NCBI GenBank assembly: GCA_021784555.1
Contig: JAJYHY010000033.1
Coordinates: forward strand, 1-39,384
Length of the DNA stretch: 39,384 bases
Direction of reading: 5' to 3'
DNA from: a bacterium
Lineage (GTDB): Bacteria > Verrucomicrobiota > Verrucomicrobiia > Limisphaerales > UBA8199
Of the stretch, positions 17,677 to 26,834 are shown in pieces. Position 1 is the stretch's first letter. Every line of letters starts with the position of its first letter. The notes beneath the pieces are model-generated. The model saw only the letters and a list, made by a program, of their open reading frames with translations. It searched no databases and was not told the DNA's origin. Position numbers and translations under genes: made by a program.

Positions 17677-17868
17677 AGCATCTGTTGACCGTGTTCCGGA
17701 CGGCGACCGGCGCCGTAACCGCCAAAAAGAATCTTGAAGGACTGGCCAACCCGCCTGAGTTGAACTACCAGTCCCCCGCGTATTCGTTCAGATTGAAATC
17801 GACACTCAACAAAGTCCAGCCGAACGCCATTGCAGACGGTGTGAGAGATGATTGTCGCCCCGCCCTCA

Positions 17869-18244
17869 TCGCCGCTGGAGCGTCGCCTTCACAAGGTTAA
17901 ACCGGTCGTGAGCATGAATCCCTTCCTTGGCGCCTGACCCGTAAGCGCTAAAGACGCACCAGAGGGTCAGCCTGTCTGCGCTCATCCATTTCTGCGGAAA
18001 GCTGGAAGTCAGCCCCTCGCCCTCCGAACCCGCCGCCATCGCCCCACGCCGCGCAGAGGGAGCCATCCGCCGCCCAAGTCACCGGCCAGAGATTACCTCC
18101 CGAGGCGGCTTGGCGCAACGTGTCCCAATGCCACATGATGCCAGACAACACCGCGCTGGGAGGATAGGGCGACCCAGCGTGTGAGTCTGAGGAGAATCCA
18201 AAACAGAGGGCAAGAAACACGATAGCGGGAATAGGCCTTGTCAT
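17869..18244 (-). pseudogene. Secreted protein remnant with internal deletion
   Basis: From ATG 18244 on the minus strand the frame reads MTRPIPAIVFLALCFGFSSD (signal peptide), then SPYPPSAVLSGIMWHWDTLR and LWPVTWAADGSLCAAWGDGG. I associate this with secreted proteins that open with a strand pattern W-G-D-G-G-G-F-G-G. Right after that motif the frame turns to unrelated sequence (RGADFQLSAEMDERR) and stops at 17948. In another minus-strand frame, ending at 17869, a typical C-terminus appears: SSFPQKWMSADRLTLWCVFS, then AHDRFNLVKATL. Beginning and end are thus about 30 bases apart at the DNA level, with the middle missing and the frame shifted. The enzyme class is unsure; DUF4185-like beta-propeller proteins are one possibility. 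Confidence 0.5.
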
Positions 18245-18297
18245 GGTATTTGCTTTCCGGCGCAGGTGGTACATAACTTTTGAACTCCGTTGTCGGC

Positions 18298-19485
18298 TCA
18301 ATCCGAAGGCAGGAGAGCCAGCGCCGCAAAAGCCGTCGCGCCATCGGACATGAACATCCCCTCCCAGGAACGGCCCTGTTCTTGAGCATGATTGAGCGAA
18401 TACGCCCGCCAGCACTTCCAGCGGTAGTGACTGATTTGCCATTCGCGTTGGTTGGCCTTCAGCCAATCAATGGCCCTCTTCAGCACGGGATGGCTGGTTG
18501 GCAAGCCAGCCTGCCGGAGCGAATAAACCACGAGCCCCGTGGCGTAACCATCGGACTGAGAGAGCGGCGACACGTCGGGCCTGCCGGGCGGCACAGATGG
18601 AACGGTTGATTTGGACCACGTCCATGGCCCAAGCCGATAAAGGGACCAGCCGCCATCGGCGTTTTGCTGCCGCCGCAATTCCGCTATCAGTGCCTGCTTT
18701 TGCCCGTGCGCCAGCAGGCCGCTCAACCGGCAGGAGGCCAGGAGCATCCACGTCTTGTTGTAAAGGTTTTGAGCGGGGTACTCCCGCTTGAGATAGGCGC
18801 GCAGCCTTGCAATGTGGTCCGACGCGCCTTGGTCCGCGCTTCCCGCGTAGCTGTGGATGTTCCCTATCGCCCAGGCAGCCAATGCCGCCCCGTAATAAAC
18901 ACTGTCCGCCGCCTCGTACGGCTCAAGCCCGAAGTCCAGCCAGGCCCAAGCCCCGTCCGGGCGCTGCTCCTTCCATAGCGCGTCTAATGCCTCACGAGTC
19001 GGCTCATCGGGCTCGAGGCGCTTCTGCCGGGCGTCCTCCCGCGCCAGGATGAGCAGGTCCAAGACCGCCTCAGTGCCCCGTGATTGCCTGCTCTCGTTCT
19101 CGTAGAGCGGTTCCCGCCTGCCATACGCTTTCACCCGGCGAACGATTTCGTCGAGCACCTTGCTCTCCTGTGGCGTTGGCGTGGCCTGGCCGGCCGCTTT
19201 GCGCAGCGCCGGGCGCGCCAGGCAATACGGAAGCACGGTGTGGCAGGAAACACAGGCGACTTCGGTTTGGCCAGTGCGCAGCTTCTTTGCCCTGGCGAAC
19301 CACAAATCCATCCGTTGGTCCAGGTATCGGGCGGCTGCTTCTTGGTCCCAGCCAACTTGTGCGACCGCCAAGCCTTGTGCTCGCGGGGGCGGCCCAGACA
19401 AAGGCCTCGGCGGTGAAGCCGCTACGCCAGAGCATGCCCAAGCGGTGAGAAATGCCCAAATCAGCAGCGATCCAGTCGGTTTCAT
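18298..19485 (-). CDS. Squalene-cyclase-fold protein with haem-c motif
   Basis: A 395-residue exported protein (MKPTGSLLIWAFLTAWACSG). It combines a C-x-x-C-H haem-binding motif (CVSCH, residues 78-82, in EVACVSCHTVLPY) with a C-terminal alpha-alpha toroid of the prenyltransferase/squalene-oxidase repeat type, marked by QRPDGAWAWLDFG and QNADGGWSLY (Q-x-x-D-G-x-W). No D-x-D-D motif of true cyclases is seen, so synthesis of hopanoids is unlikely. Similar multi-heme-like or single CXXCH proteins with this toroid occur in Planctomycetota and Verrucomicrobiota, with unknown function. A periplasmic electron-transfer or binding role is possible. I start at ATG 19485; the frame is open to 19536, but that adds a tail without signal-peptide logic. 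Confidence 0.75.
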   Translation of the reverse strand: MKPTGSLLIWAFLTAWACSGVAASPPRPLSGPPPRAQGLAVAQVGWDQEAAARYLDQRMDLWFARAKKLRTGQTEVACVSCHTVLPYCLARPALRKAAGQATPTPQESKVLDEIVRRVKAYGRREPLYENESRQSRGTEAVLDLLILAREDARQKRLEPDEPTREALDALWKEQRPDGAWAWLDFGLEPYEAADSVYYGAALAAWAIGNIHSYAGSADQGASDHIARLRAYLKREYPAQNLYNKTWMLLASCRLSGLLAHGQKQALIAELRRQQNADGGWSLYRLGPWTWSKSTVPSVPPGRPDVSPLSQSDGYATGLVVYSLRQAGLPTSHPVLKRAIDWLKANQREWQISHYRWKCWRAYSLNHAQEQGRSWEGMFMSDGATAFAALALLPSD

Positions 19486-19635
19486 AAGCACTTCAGCATA
19501 AGATAATCGCCTCGGTCTGACAATCAAGAGAAGCACCCTTCACAAAGGCCAAAGGCCGCCTGAACACCAAGCAGGCTGCCGAGCACGAACACGCCCGCAA
19601 GCGCGCCGCCTGCAACCTCCGGGTTGCAGGCATGT

Positions 19636-20766
19636 TCAAGGGCCTCGTGCAGATGGCGTAGAAGTGCGCGGTCGCAAGGGAAATCGAAAGCCAAACACAG
19701 GTTTGATGTGCCGGACTTTCGCGGCCAGTTCCGGGGGCAATTCTGTTGTGAACTCACCGACCACGAACCCGCGTCGAACTCGACCAAAGCCCAGTTCAAT
19801 CGAGGTCTTGGCGCCGCCATTCTGAGGGGCATGGAACACCAGGCGCATCCCGGCATCGGCCGTCAGGTCGGTGGCTTTCTGTGCAGTTCTGAACGTCACC
19901 GTGCAATAGCGCCCCAAGAGGCCATTGTCGAAGAGGAGTGTCTCCATCCCGAACCTCGCCGCGATTTCGACCTGCGATGGGATGTCCGGGCCAAACCTGT
20001 TCGGCCCCTTGGCTCGCACATGGACTCGAATCTCGGGAAAATCGCTCGTCTGGTCGCCTTTCAAAACCAGATCGTTCCCCTGGATCCACGCCCGGCGGAC
20101 GGAGAAATCCTGCCCCAAAACCCTGCTCTGCGCTGGCCGCGCGGGGATCTTCGCGTTCTGAAGATCGATTGTCGAATAGTCACGCCCGTCAACCGTGGTC
20201 ACGCTGTTGCTCATCCCCCCGTTTAAGGCACCTTGGTCCAAAGCTTGTCCCCCGGTCTGGTGACTGGCGTTTGCGATTGGGCCATGGTCGGTTCTCGTGC
20301 CGCGAGCTTGCATTGATAATTGGGGTGACTGCACCTCCCGGTGCAGGATGCTCACGCCCATCGTAAAGAGCGCAAGCACGCCAGCGGTCAGCAGCACGGT
20401 TACCGAATAACCGATCAGGAGGCCGGCCTTGGCGAAACCGGCGCCGCCAAGTGCCGGATTCCGGCGCAGAGCACGCCTGGCCAAGTGCCCACAGATCACC
20501 CCTGGGACGCATCCAAGGGGTCCCAAGAGCAGACCGGCCAGGGATAGCCCCAAGGATGAGATCGCCAATCTCGAAGTTCGTCTGCTTCCGATGGGTGTCG
20601 GCCGAGGAGTCGCTGGAGGCGGCGAGACTCCCTTGGAAGACGCCAAAGCCAACACGGCGTGCGGCACGACAAAAGCCTGCCCGCAGGCCGGGCAATTGAT
20701 CGATTGGCCAGCATAGGAGCTTTCAGCCTCCAAATGCTGCGAGCAGGAAGGACATTCGAATTTCAT
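19636..20766 (-). CDS. Zinc-ribbon and DUF4190-like membrane protein
   Basis: A 376-residue protein starting at ATG 20766 (MKFECPSCSQHLEAE). Two C-x-x-C pairs (CPSC and CPAC) form an N-terminal zinc ribbon of the kind used by many planctomycetal and verrucomicrobial membrane proteins. Two hydrophobic segments follow at about residues 75-140 (LAISSLGLSLAGLLLGPLG and GLLIGYSVTVLLTAGVLALF), which match the DUF4190 layout. The C-terminal half is soluble, with a Tyr/Asp-rich segment and a beta-rich domain (VRAKGPNRFGPDIPSQVEIA, LLGRYCTVTFRTAQKATDL). The function is unknown. The upstream frame to 20868 reads through unconserved sequence. The gene is divergent from the unknown ORF at 21280, with a response-regulator scrap between them. 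Confidence 0.75.
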   Translation of the reverse strand: MKFECPSCSQHLEAESSYAGQSINCPACGQAFVVPHAVLALASSKGVSPPPATPRPTPIGSRRTSRLAISSLGLSLAGLLLGPLGCVPGVICGHLARRALRRNPALGGAGFAKAGLLIGYSVTVLLTAGVLALFTMGVSILHREVQSPQLSMQARGTRTDHGPIANASHQTGGQALDQGALNGGMSNSVTTVDGRDYSTIDLQNAKIPARPAQSRVLGQDFSVRRAWIQGNDLVLKGDQTSDFPEIRVHVRAKGPNRFGPDIPSQVEIAARFGMETLLFDNGLLGRYCTVTFRTAQKATDLTADAGMRLVFHAPQNGGAKTSIELGFGRVRRGFVVGEFTTELPPELAAKVRHIKPVFGFRFPLRPRTSTPSARGP

Positions 20767-20911
20767 AGCCGGGTGTGGACTTGCTTCAGACAAACGGGTA
20801 CGAGCTAATGCAAAACGGGGTCCGGCCAGCCATTCGTGTTGCGGCTGGCCTTTTCTCGGCCTCACCATCTACATCGAGACGTTTCATACCGGAGGTTCTA
20901 TACACTACACT

Positions 20912-21159
20912 ATCGACCGGCGTCAGCTCCAAAGGTTGAGCGTCTAAAATCACCACTCGAATGTTGGGGTTGATGCGCAACCGGCCTACAACCACGTCTG
21001 GCTCAGGGGCCGAACTATCTTTGGCAGGCGAACGCTGCGTCCGTCTCGTCACTGCCCGCAGGCGCGCCAGCAGCTCTCGTGGCGAAAAGGTCTTCGGCAG
21101 ATAATCGTCCGCCCCGATTTCCAATCCCACGATTCGGTCGGATTCGTCGCCGCGGGCGG
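20912..21159 (-). pseudogene. Response-regulator fragment (OmpR/CpxR type)
   Basis: About 82 residues of a two-component response regulator: ARGDESDRIVGLEIGADDYL, then PKTFSPRELLARLRAVTRRT, matches the beta4-alpha4-beta5-alpha5 end of the receiver domain (the lysine is that of the K-P/T motif). VVVGRLRINPNIRVVILDAQ and PLELTP then match the linker and opening strands of a winged-helix output domain. The phospho-acceptor aspartate region and the DNA-recognition helix are missing at either end. Unrelated sequence continues on both sides, and the surrounding ORF runs from 20786 to 21229. A full gene would be about 230 residues. This is a truncated remnant. Confidence 0.65.
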
Positions 21160-21279
21160 CGGCTTGTGGCGGAGCACAACGGCTTTCAAAGGAAAGCCGG
21201 CCAGTGCCGTAAGACGAAGCAAACTCCATCCATCAATGACGTTGACAGCCCCGAACTACATGGCGATATTCCGCTATCC

Positions 21280-21882
21280 ATGATCTATCTGTTTTCCACC
21301 GAAATCGGCCACGACGCGAATTCCATAGGTTTCCCATCGGTCGAGACGTGCTTTGCCATTGTGTTGCAGACCGACGTTATGCTCATCGGCTGGCACAGCT
21401 TCAACACGCTGCTCCCGCAAACCACGGCGAATGCGGGGGTCTTCGCCAACTATATCACTTCTGTGCCGGCGCACGGCACGGCCGTGCATCTGTATGGAGC
21501 CACCAACCGCAAAGGCCATGGGGGCGATTGGAAGGCCGAGCTTCGCGCTATCGCCGGCCAAATCGGGTACACCGGCCCCGCCACGCTGGTGGACCTCAAG
21601 CAGAGTGAGGGAACCTATGTGCAGTTCGACCGCGACGCACACGCGCGCACCTGCCTGGTGACATACAAGCGCAACGCGAAGATGCTCTATACCAAGACAG
21701 ATTCTGACATCAACGCTATCCCGCATCGGCGCATCCATGCGGGCGCAGTGGCCCCGTTGTACGGAGGCGACGATGGCCTCGCCCCAGTGTACACCGCGGC
21801 TCACGTGCATCCGCTCACCTCCAGTTCCCGGCGGCTACACACCGCCGGCTGGGGCAACACGACCAATTTCACAATCACCTGA
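21280..21882 (+). CDS. Uncharacterised 200-residue protein
   Basis: From ATG 21280 (MIYLFSTEIGHDANSIGFPS) the frame codes a 200-residue protein with regular composition, no signal peptide and no membrane segment. It reads like a soluble beta-rich protein: CFAIVLQTDVMLIGWHSF, AHGTAVHLYGATNRKGHGG, ELRAIAGQIGYTGPATLVDL, YVQFDRDAHARTCLVTYKRN, KMLYTKTDSDINAI, and a C-terminus rich in threonine and serine. I do not recognise the family. The ORF continues upstream to 21079, through the region opposite the response-regulator fragment, which is probably not coding. No Shine-Dalgarno sequence is visible. Neighbours are a response-regulator scrap and a GH89 remnant. Confidence 0.6.
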   Translation: MIYLFSTEIGHDANSIGFPSVETCFAIVLQTDVMLIGWHSFNTLLPQTTANAGVFANYITSVPAHGTAVHLYGATNRKGHGGDWKAELRAIAGQIGYTGPATLVDLKQSEGTYVQFDRDAHARTCLVTYKRNAKMLYTKTDSDINAIPHRRIHAGAVAPLYGGDDGLAPVYTAAHVHPLTSSSRRLHTAGWGNTTNFTIT

Positions 21883-21956
21883 TCGCCGGCTCATCGGAAA
21901 CGCGGCCGAACGCGCTGGATGTGGCGCTGACAGAACAAGGACGCTCCGACTTCCCT

Positions 21957-23751
21957 TTACCGACTTGATGTCAAGGATTGGCCATATTTCTGCCAAAGGC
22001 TTCGCGCCACGGCCACACTGTCACCTCGCACTTCGGCCGAATAGCTCTCTGGCTGGTCTGCCCATCGCAGGCTCCAGTCAAGGACTTGCTGGTTAGTTTT
22101 CTTTTCGTCGAAGGGCTGGCCGCGGCGCAACGAATCGTTCGCGGCGTCGAGAAAGCGTTTCCAACGGGGGGCGTAATAGCCGTTGAGCAGGCCGGACCAC
22201 TGTTTGCGGGCGTAGTCGTTGAGCGCGGCCGTTTGCCCCCAAACCGTGAGCACCCGGCGCGCATTCCATTCACACTTTGCGCGTTGGGACGGGTCAGCGC
22301 CCCACCGCCTGGCATCCTCAAGCCAGCGGCCAAGCGAGAATTCTGGTCGTGTAGCGAGCAATTCGTCCATCTCACGGATTAGTCCCAAGAACCTCGCGTT
22401 TGCCTCCTCAAACGCTACGGGGTCCTTCGCGTTCCAGGCATCAACGAGGTTATTGTGAACCACGCCGGCGTAATCGGCCAGCACCTGTCGCGCGACATTC
22501 ACCAAATCGAAACGGAACGCGCCGGCCTGGCCCAGCTCATCCGCCGCCTCAAGCAGGTCGCGCCACGCTCCGGCCAGTCGGGCCAGTTCCTGATGCGGCG
22601 GGACAGCGGAGCGAGCTAAATTCGGCGCGCTGGTGATGGCCGACACGCTTTGGGGCGGTGTGTTCAGGGCGGTGGCCAGCAGCGTTAGCCAGGCGCGCTG
22701 GGCGTCGGCGTTTTGCCGCCCATAACGGTCGCGGGCATAGGCGGCAATCCAGCCCTTCAAATTCACCGGCTTGTCACGCCAGGCACTCTCGAACATCAGA
22801 TCGAAGGCGACGGGGTTGTAGCCGAGCCCTTCGTTGACAAAGCCCAAGCCGCTCAGCCGTCCGCTCTTGGGGTCGCGCCGGGCCGCCTGCAGGCCGTCGT
22901 TGTTCCGGCTGAGGGAGGCACCCAGGCCCACCGTATTTCCGAAATTCTGCACGTTGCACCACAGCCAAGGCTTGCCACAGAAGGCCTCGGTCTTATTCCA
23001 CATTGGCGTCGTCTCGCAAAACAGGTCCAGCACAACCATCTGGTCGTCCGGGACTGCGTCCAGAAACGCCCGGATGCGCGGCTGGGTCCAGAACCGGCCC
23101 TGATTCATAAAGGACCAGCCCTGCAATACCCACACCGCTTGCGGGTCGCTGGAGGCCATGCCGTCATAGATCGCGTGCCCAAGGGCCGTGAGATATTTCG
23201 CGTCCCCGCTGGGCGGAACCATCTCAATGAAGGGGTCGGCGGCGTAAAAGTGATCGGTGCCAAATCGGCGTGTTTGTTCGTCCATAAACATGCGGGCGAT
23301 CTTCGGGAAGAGCGGATCGAGCGGGTTGAGCAGACACGTGTGCCATTCAATCCAGTTGATAGATTGCAGCGACGCGCCGGGAAAACGCACCGCGATGGCG
23401 CCCGGCACGTGCCCGGTGAAGCCCTGCAGCACCGGCGTCATGCCGAATTCGCGCTCGCGGGCAAGGATTCTCTCTTCAAGCGCCTCATGGCGCGCGATCC
23501 AGTCTTTGGGCAGCGGCCCGCCGTAACTGTCAAGGCAGCCCATCCATTTCTCTCTCAAGTTCGAACACGTCTCGCCCACGGTCGGGAGGAATCTTCTCGA
23601 AACGGAACTGGCCGGCATGGCCTGGGAGCACTCTGTTCAAGAGCGCCCTGGCCGCCGCCTGCGGGTCGGGCGCCGCAGTGGCCCGCGCTGTTGGCAAGAA
23701 ACTGGTCAAGGCCAGCGAGAACAAGATGACACGGCAGGTGGATGAGATCAT
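21957..23751 (-). pseudogene. Alpha-N-acetylglucosaminidase (GH89) with internal deletion
   Basis: The 5' part (ATG 23751) encodes a signal peptide, then ALLNRVLPGHAGQFRFEKIP and a RDVFELE motif typical of the GH89 N-terminal domain. About 20 bases further, in another frame, the sequence resumes at MGCLDSYGGPLPKDWIARHE, a later GH89 block. The region between, normally about 150-200 residues and including the W-E-R-E-I-D-W-M-A strand, is gone and the frame is shifted. The remaining part (553 codons) is long and conserved: ILAREREFGMTPVLQGFTGH, FIEMVPPSGDAKYLTAL (acid/base glutamate), WVLQGWSF, and GFVNEGLGYNPVAFDLM (nucleophile glutamate). GH89 cleaves terminal alpha-linked GlcNAc, as in heparan sulfate. 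The gene is presumably inactive in this form. Confidence 0.85.
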
Positions 23752-23791
23752 GAGATGGCCGTAATCGCAACCATGCTTTTTGATTCGGCGG

Positions 23792-25363
23792 CTAATCGTG
23801 AACGACGCCCGGGGCGTTGGCGGCCAAGCAGTAACTGCTGAGCACGGTCAAGCTCATCGGCGGAAGCGTCAGCTCGAAAGTGGCGTTTTCGCTGGGTGTT
23901 CTGAACGTTTCGCGCGGCCGGATTTGCAGCTCCGGCCGATCACGCTCGGCGGAAGTGACCTGATATTTGAAGAGCTTCGACACGCCCAGGTCCGTGCCCG
24001 AAAGACTCGCTTGCCAGGAGCACGGGGCGTCGTTGAGCACGGCCACAGTGAGGTTGCCTCCAGGGCTGCGGAGCGCTGCGGCAAACACGCGCGGAAACCC
24101 CTCGATCAGCCCTCCGCCGACCCCCGTCTTGAGAACGCGGGAATGCTTGGCCGTAAAGCGGCTCAGCAGGCCATAGACAAAGTAGCTGTTTGGCGCGGGC
24201 GCGAACTTCTTCAGCAAGCCGTGCGTCTTTGGATTCCAGGTCTCGATCATTTGCCACTGGCCATCCAAATCCCCGCGGTTGACGAAGCTCCACCGGTTGA
24301 ACCCATCCACGCCCAGGTTCAAGCCCCGCAAGACCAATTCGGCGTCTTTCATCGCCGCTGGGAAGGTGCTTGGCCCGGCGTTGGTACCGCCCCAGCCAAA
24401 GACCATCGAACCCAGCTCGGAGAGAAACAGCGGCTTGGCCCTCGCCTCCGACCACCGCCGCCAGGCGCGCAGGCGCCGCTCCGCGTCCCGCAGCGGATAG
24501 CCCGGAGCCTTCATCCAATCAAATCGCGCGTTATAGCAATGAAGGTCGTAGGCGCCGACGAACGGGTCGAAATCAATCCTGGCCGGGTCAAGCGCCGGCA
24601 GGCCGGTCCAGTCCGGCCCGCTCAAGGCAAGATGGATGCCGCGGCGGTCGAGGGCGGCGCGCACGGCGGCCAATCCGTCGCGCAAGGACATCGGCCGATT
24701 GGGAGGGCGCTGCCACCAAGACCAATCGTAACCGGGCTCATTGTTGATGCAAAGCCACTTGATGCAGGTGTAATGTTTGGCTTTCAGCAGATGTTCCACC
24801 AAGCTGGCCAGGCCCTCGGCGAAGTCTTTCATCGAGCGCGGGCCGCTATGAACCCGTTTGACCGGGTCGCCTTGAAACTCCGGGAACGCGTTCCAGTCCA
24901 CATTGGCCCACATCTGCTGCAAGAACACGTCGGCCTGACGGCGTTGGCACCAGTCCAGAATCCGGTAAAGAATCCGCATTTCCTGGGAATCCCAGGTGAA
25001 GTGGTGGCGCTGCGGCTCGTAGATGCGCTGTTCGACTTCGACGCGGCAGAAGTCCAGGCCAAGCCAGTCCGCGAAGTGGTCGATCTGGCGCCAGGAGGCA
25101 TCGTCCCGGGCCGGCGGGTAGCCGCCCCAGCCGCTGCCGCCATGGGAACGGCCGCCGACCACCGGAATCGGGGCCTCAATGGCATGCCAGGAGGCGCCAA
25201 TGCCGCCCGCCATTTTGTGAAGGACGCGAGCGCCATCGACCTGGATGGAGACCGGGCCTGGCAAAACGTCCGCCGCCAGGAGGCTTGCGCTTGCTTGGAC
25301 GAAGAGCATGAGTGCCAAGCCTGCTGCGCTGGCCCTCCGGTGAACGAGAAGAGGCAGTGTCAT
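23792..25363 (-). CDS. Clan GH-A glycoside hydrolase (GH39/GH30-like)
   Basis: A 523-residue secreted enzyme (signal ASAAGLALMLFVQASASLLA). The (beta/alpha)8 features are visible: GGIGASWHAIE near the N-terminus, a W-G-G-Y-P stretch, LDFCRVEVEQRIYEP, VDWNAFPEFQGDP, the acid/base glutamate in INNEPGYDWSW (E209), a histidine-tyrosine strand YDLHCYN, and the nucleophile in FLSELGSM (E316). A C-terminal beta-sandwich follows (FKYQVTSAERDRPELQIRP, ending in LTLPPMSLTVLSSY). The pair of glutamates places it in clan GH-A, but the exact family is not certain. It follows the GH89 remnant on the same strand with 40 bases between the GH89 start and this stop, so both may belong to one transcript upstream of which lies the isomerase-like remnant. 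Confidence 0.83.
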   Translation of the reverse strand: MTLPLLVHRRASAAGLALMLFVQASASLLAADVLPGPVSIQVDGARVLHKMAGGIGASWHAIEAPIPVVGGRSHGGSGWGGYPPARDDASWRQIDHFADWLGLDFCRVEVEQRIYEPQRHHFTWDSQEMRILYRILDWCQRRQADVFLQQMWANVDWNAFPEFQGDPVKRVHSGPRSMKDFAEGLASLVEHLLKAKHYTCIKWLCINNEPGYDWSWWQRPPNRPMSLRDGLAAVRAALDRRGIHLALSGPDWTGLPALDPARIDFDPFVGAYDLHCYNARFDWMKAPGYPLRDAERRLRAWRRWSEARAKPLFLSELGSMVFGWGGTNAGPSTFPAAMKDAELVLRGLNLGVDGFNRWSFVNRGDLDGQWQMIETWNPKTHGLLKKFAPAPNSYFVYGLLSRFTAKHSRVLKTGVGGGLIEGFPRVFAAALRSPGGNLTVAVLNDAPCSWQASLSGTDLGVSKLFKYQVTSAERDRPELQIRPRETFRTPSENATFELTLPPMSLTVLSSYCLAANAPGVVHD

Positions 25364-25425
25364 TTACGACCGAGGTTGGCATGGAACCGCGGCAGAGGGC
25401 CAGCAAAACCGGCGAGGGTTCAGCC

Positions 25426-26741
25426 CTAACTCTCTTTGAGCCGGATCATCACCACGGTGCATTGCGAGCCATCCGGGCTGATGAACTCGTAATCCCCGAA
25501 TCCGGCGGGAATCAGGCAGGCTTGGAGAAAATCCAGGGACGTTTGGAGGGTGGGATTGGCCTTGGAGCGAATTTGAAGCCCATCATGGTGCCCGCGTCCT
25601 TATAGGCCTCGACGATGTAATAGGTTTCATAACGGCCCAGCGGTTCATTGAAGTTCCGCTTGACGTAATCGGTGCCGGGATGGTTGTGAATGGGCATGCT
25701 GGCGCGCTCGTAGGGCACCCGCTCCTTGAGATAACCGTCGTCCAGCCAGACCTGCAGGGGCAACAGGTCCGGATACCTCCGGTGGACGTATTCGCCGACC
25801 AATTGCACCGGGCGCTGCATGATGTTCTGGCAGGGGATATTCAGCACCGCCTCCCCGTTCACCTCAACCAAAATGCTCAATTCAATTCCGGCCAACTCGT
25901 TCCATGCCATGTTCTCCAGTCCGGGAATCTCGTCGTAAATGTCCTTGAAGCGGTAGGAACCCCACGGGCCGGGTTGCGCAATTTTGACCTGTTTGATCGG
26001 CCCCTTGACCAGTTCGTCCACGACGGTGTTGTAGTCCGCGGCGGGAAGCAATTTCAGGTTCTGCGGCTCAACCGCCTCGAGATAGTAATCCATCTGCGCG
26101 AAGGCGCGCTTTTTCTGCCGCAACAACAGATAAAAATCGCAGTAATAGTACTTCTTCCAATTGTAATCGGCGGCGGGTGTTTCACTGCCGAAGGGGACCA
26201 GCTTGCCCTCCCACATTTGCCACAGGAGCGGTTGCATGGTGAAATCGGCGTAAAAGCGCACCCCATAGAGTGGCGCCAGGCAAGGAACGGCCGCGCCCGG
26301 TCCCAGCACGATGAGCACACCTTCGCTGCCGGCGGCGCGGGCCTCTAATACCGATCTCAACTCGGAAATCTTCTCCGGGTCAAGCAAGTCCTCCACTCCG
26401 CCGGTGCTGTTCACCCGCCCGAACGAGGGGTCGTCCGTCACGAACGGTCGCTGATACGCGTCGATGTCCGCCCGGGGACGAAATAAACCCGCGGTGGAAA
26501 CGGTTTCCAGCCGCAGCCCTTCGGCTTGAGTCGCCTGCCGCAGGCCGCTCTCCAGGGCCCCCCAGTCCACGCCATACCAGCCGTCAATGGCGGCGGCGAG
26601 GAGGCCGGGCTTCTGCCGTTCCCGCACCAGCGCCAGAATGCGGTTCAGGACCTCGGGTGTGCCGCAGACCAGTCCCCGCCGCACTCGGTCCGGCACGCGG
26701 ACTTGGTTTACAGCGTTCTTGCGATATTCGTAAAGCGCCAT
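25426..26741 (-). pseudogene. Class I mannose-6-phosphate-isomerase-like protein, internally deleted
   Basis: From ATG 26741 (preceded by TTGAGG about 10 bases upstream) the frame encodes MALYEYRKNAVNQVRVPDRV and continues through a region typical of the large isomerase-like proteins of this phylum: PGPWGSYRFKDIYDEIPGLE, MAWNELAGIELSILVEV, a YVHRRYPDLLPLQVWLDDGY strand, HNHPGTDYVKRNFNEPLGRY (histidine metal site) and ETYYIVEAYKDAGTMMGFK. The family C-terminus should follow. Instead the frame ends at 25512 after a short unrelated tail. In another frame, ending at a TAG at 25426, a plausible C-terminal cupin tail appears: LDFLQACLIPAGFGDYEFIS, then SQCTVVMIRLKES. The central part is therefore deleted. 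Whether the active site survives is unclear. Confidence 0.6.
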
Positions 26742-26834
26742 GGCAGTCCTCAAAAGATTAGCCCGGCCCGACCGGCCAAAAGCGGAATCAAGCCCAGGCG
26801 CCTGGTTGTCAACTTCATAGCAGGCATTGGTTTT

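Noticed and set aside
19524-19856. Reverse ORF downstream of the zinc-ribbon protein
   Set aside because: It overlaps the zinc-ribbon protein's C-terminus in another frame and has no recognisable motif.
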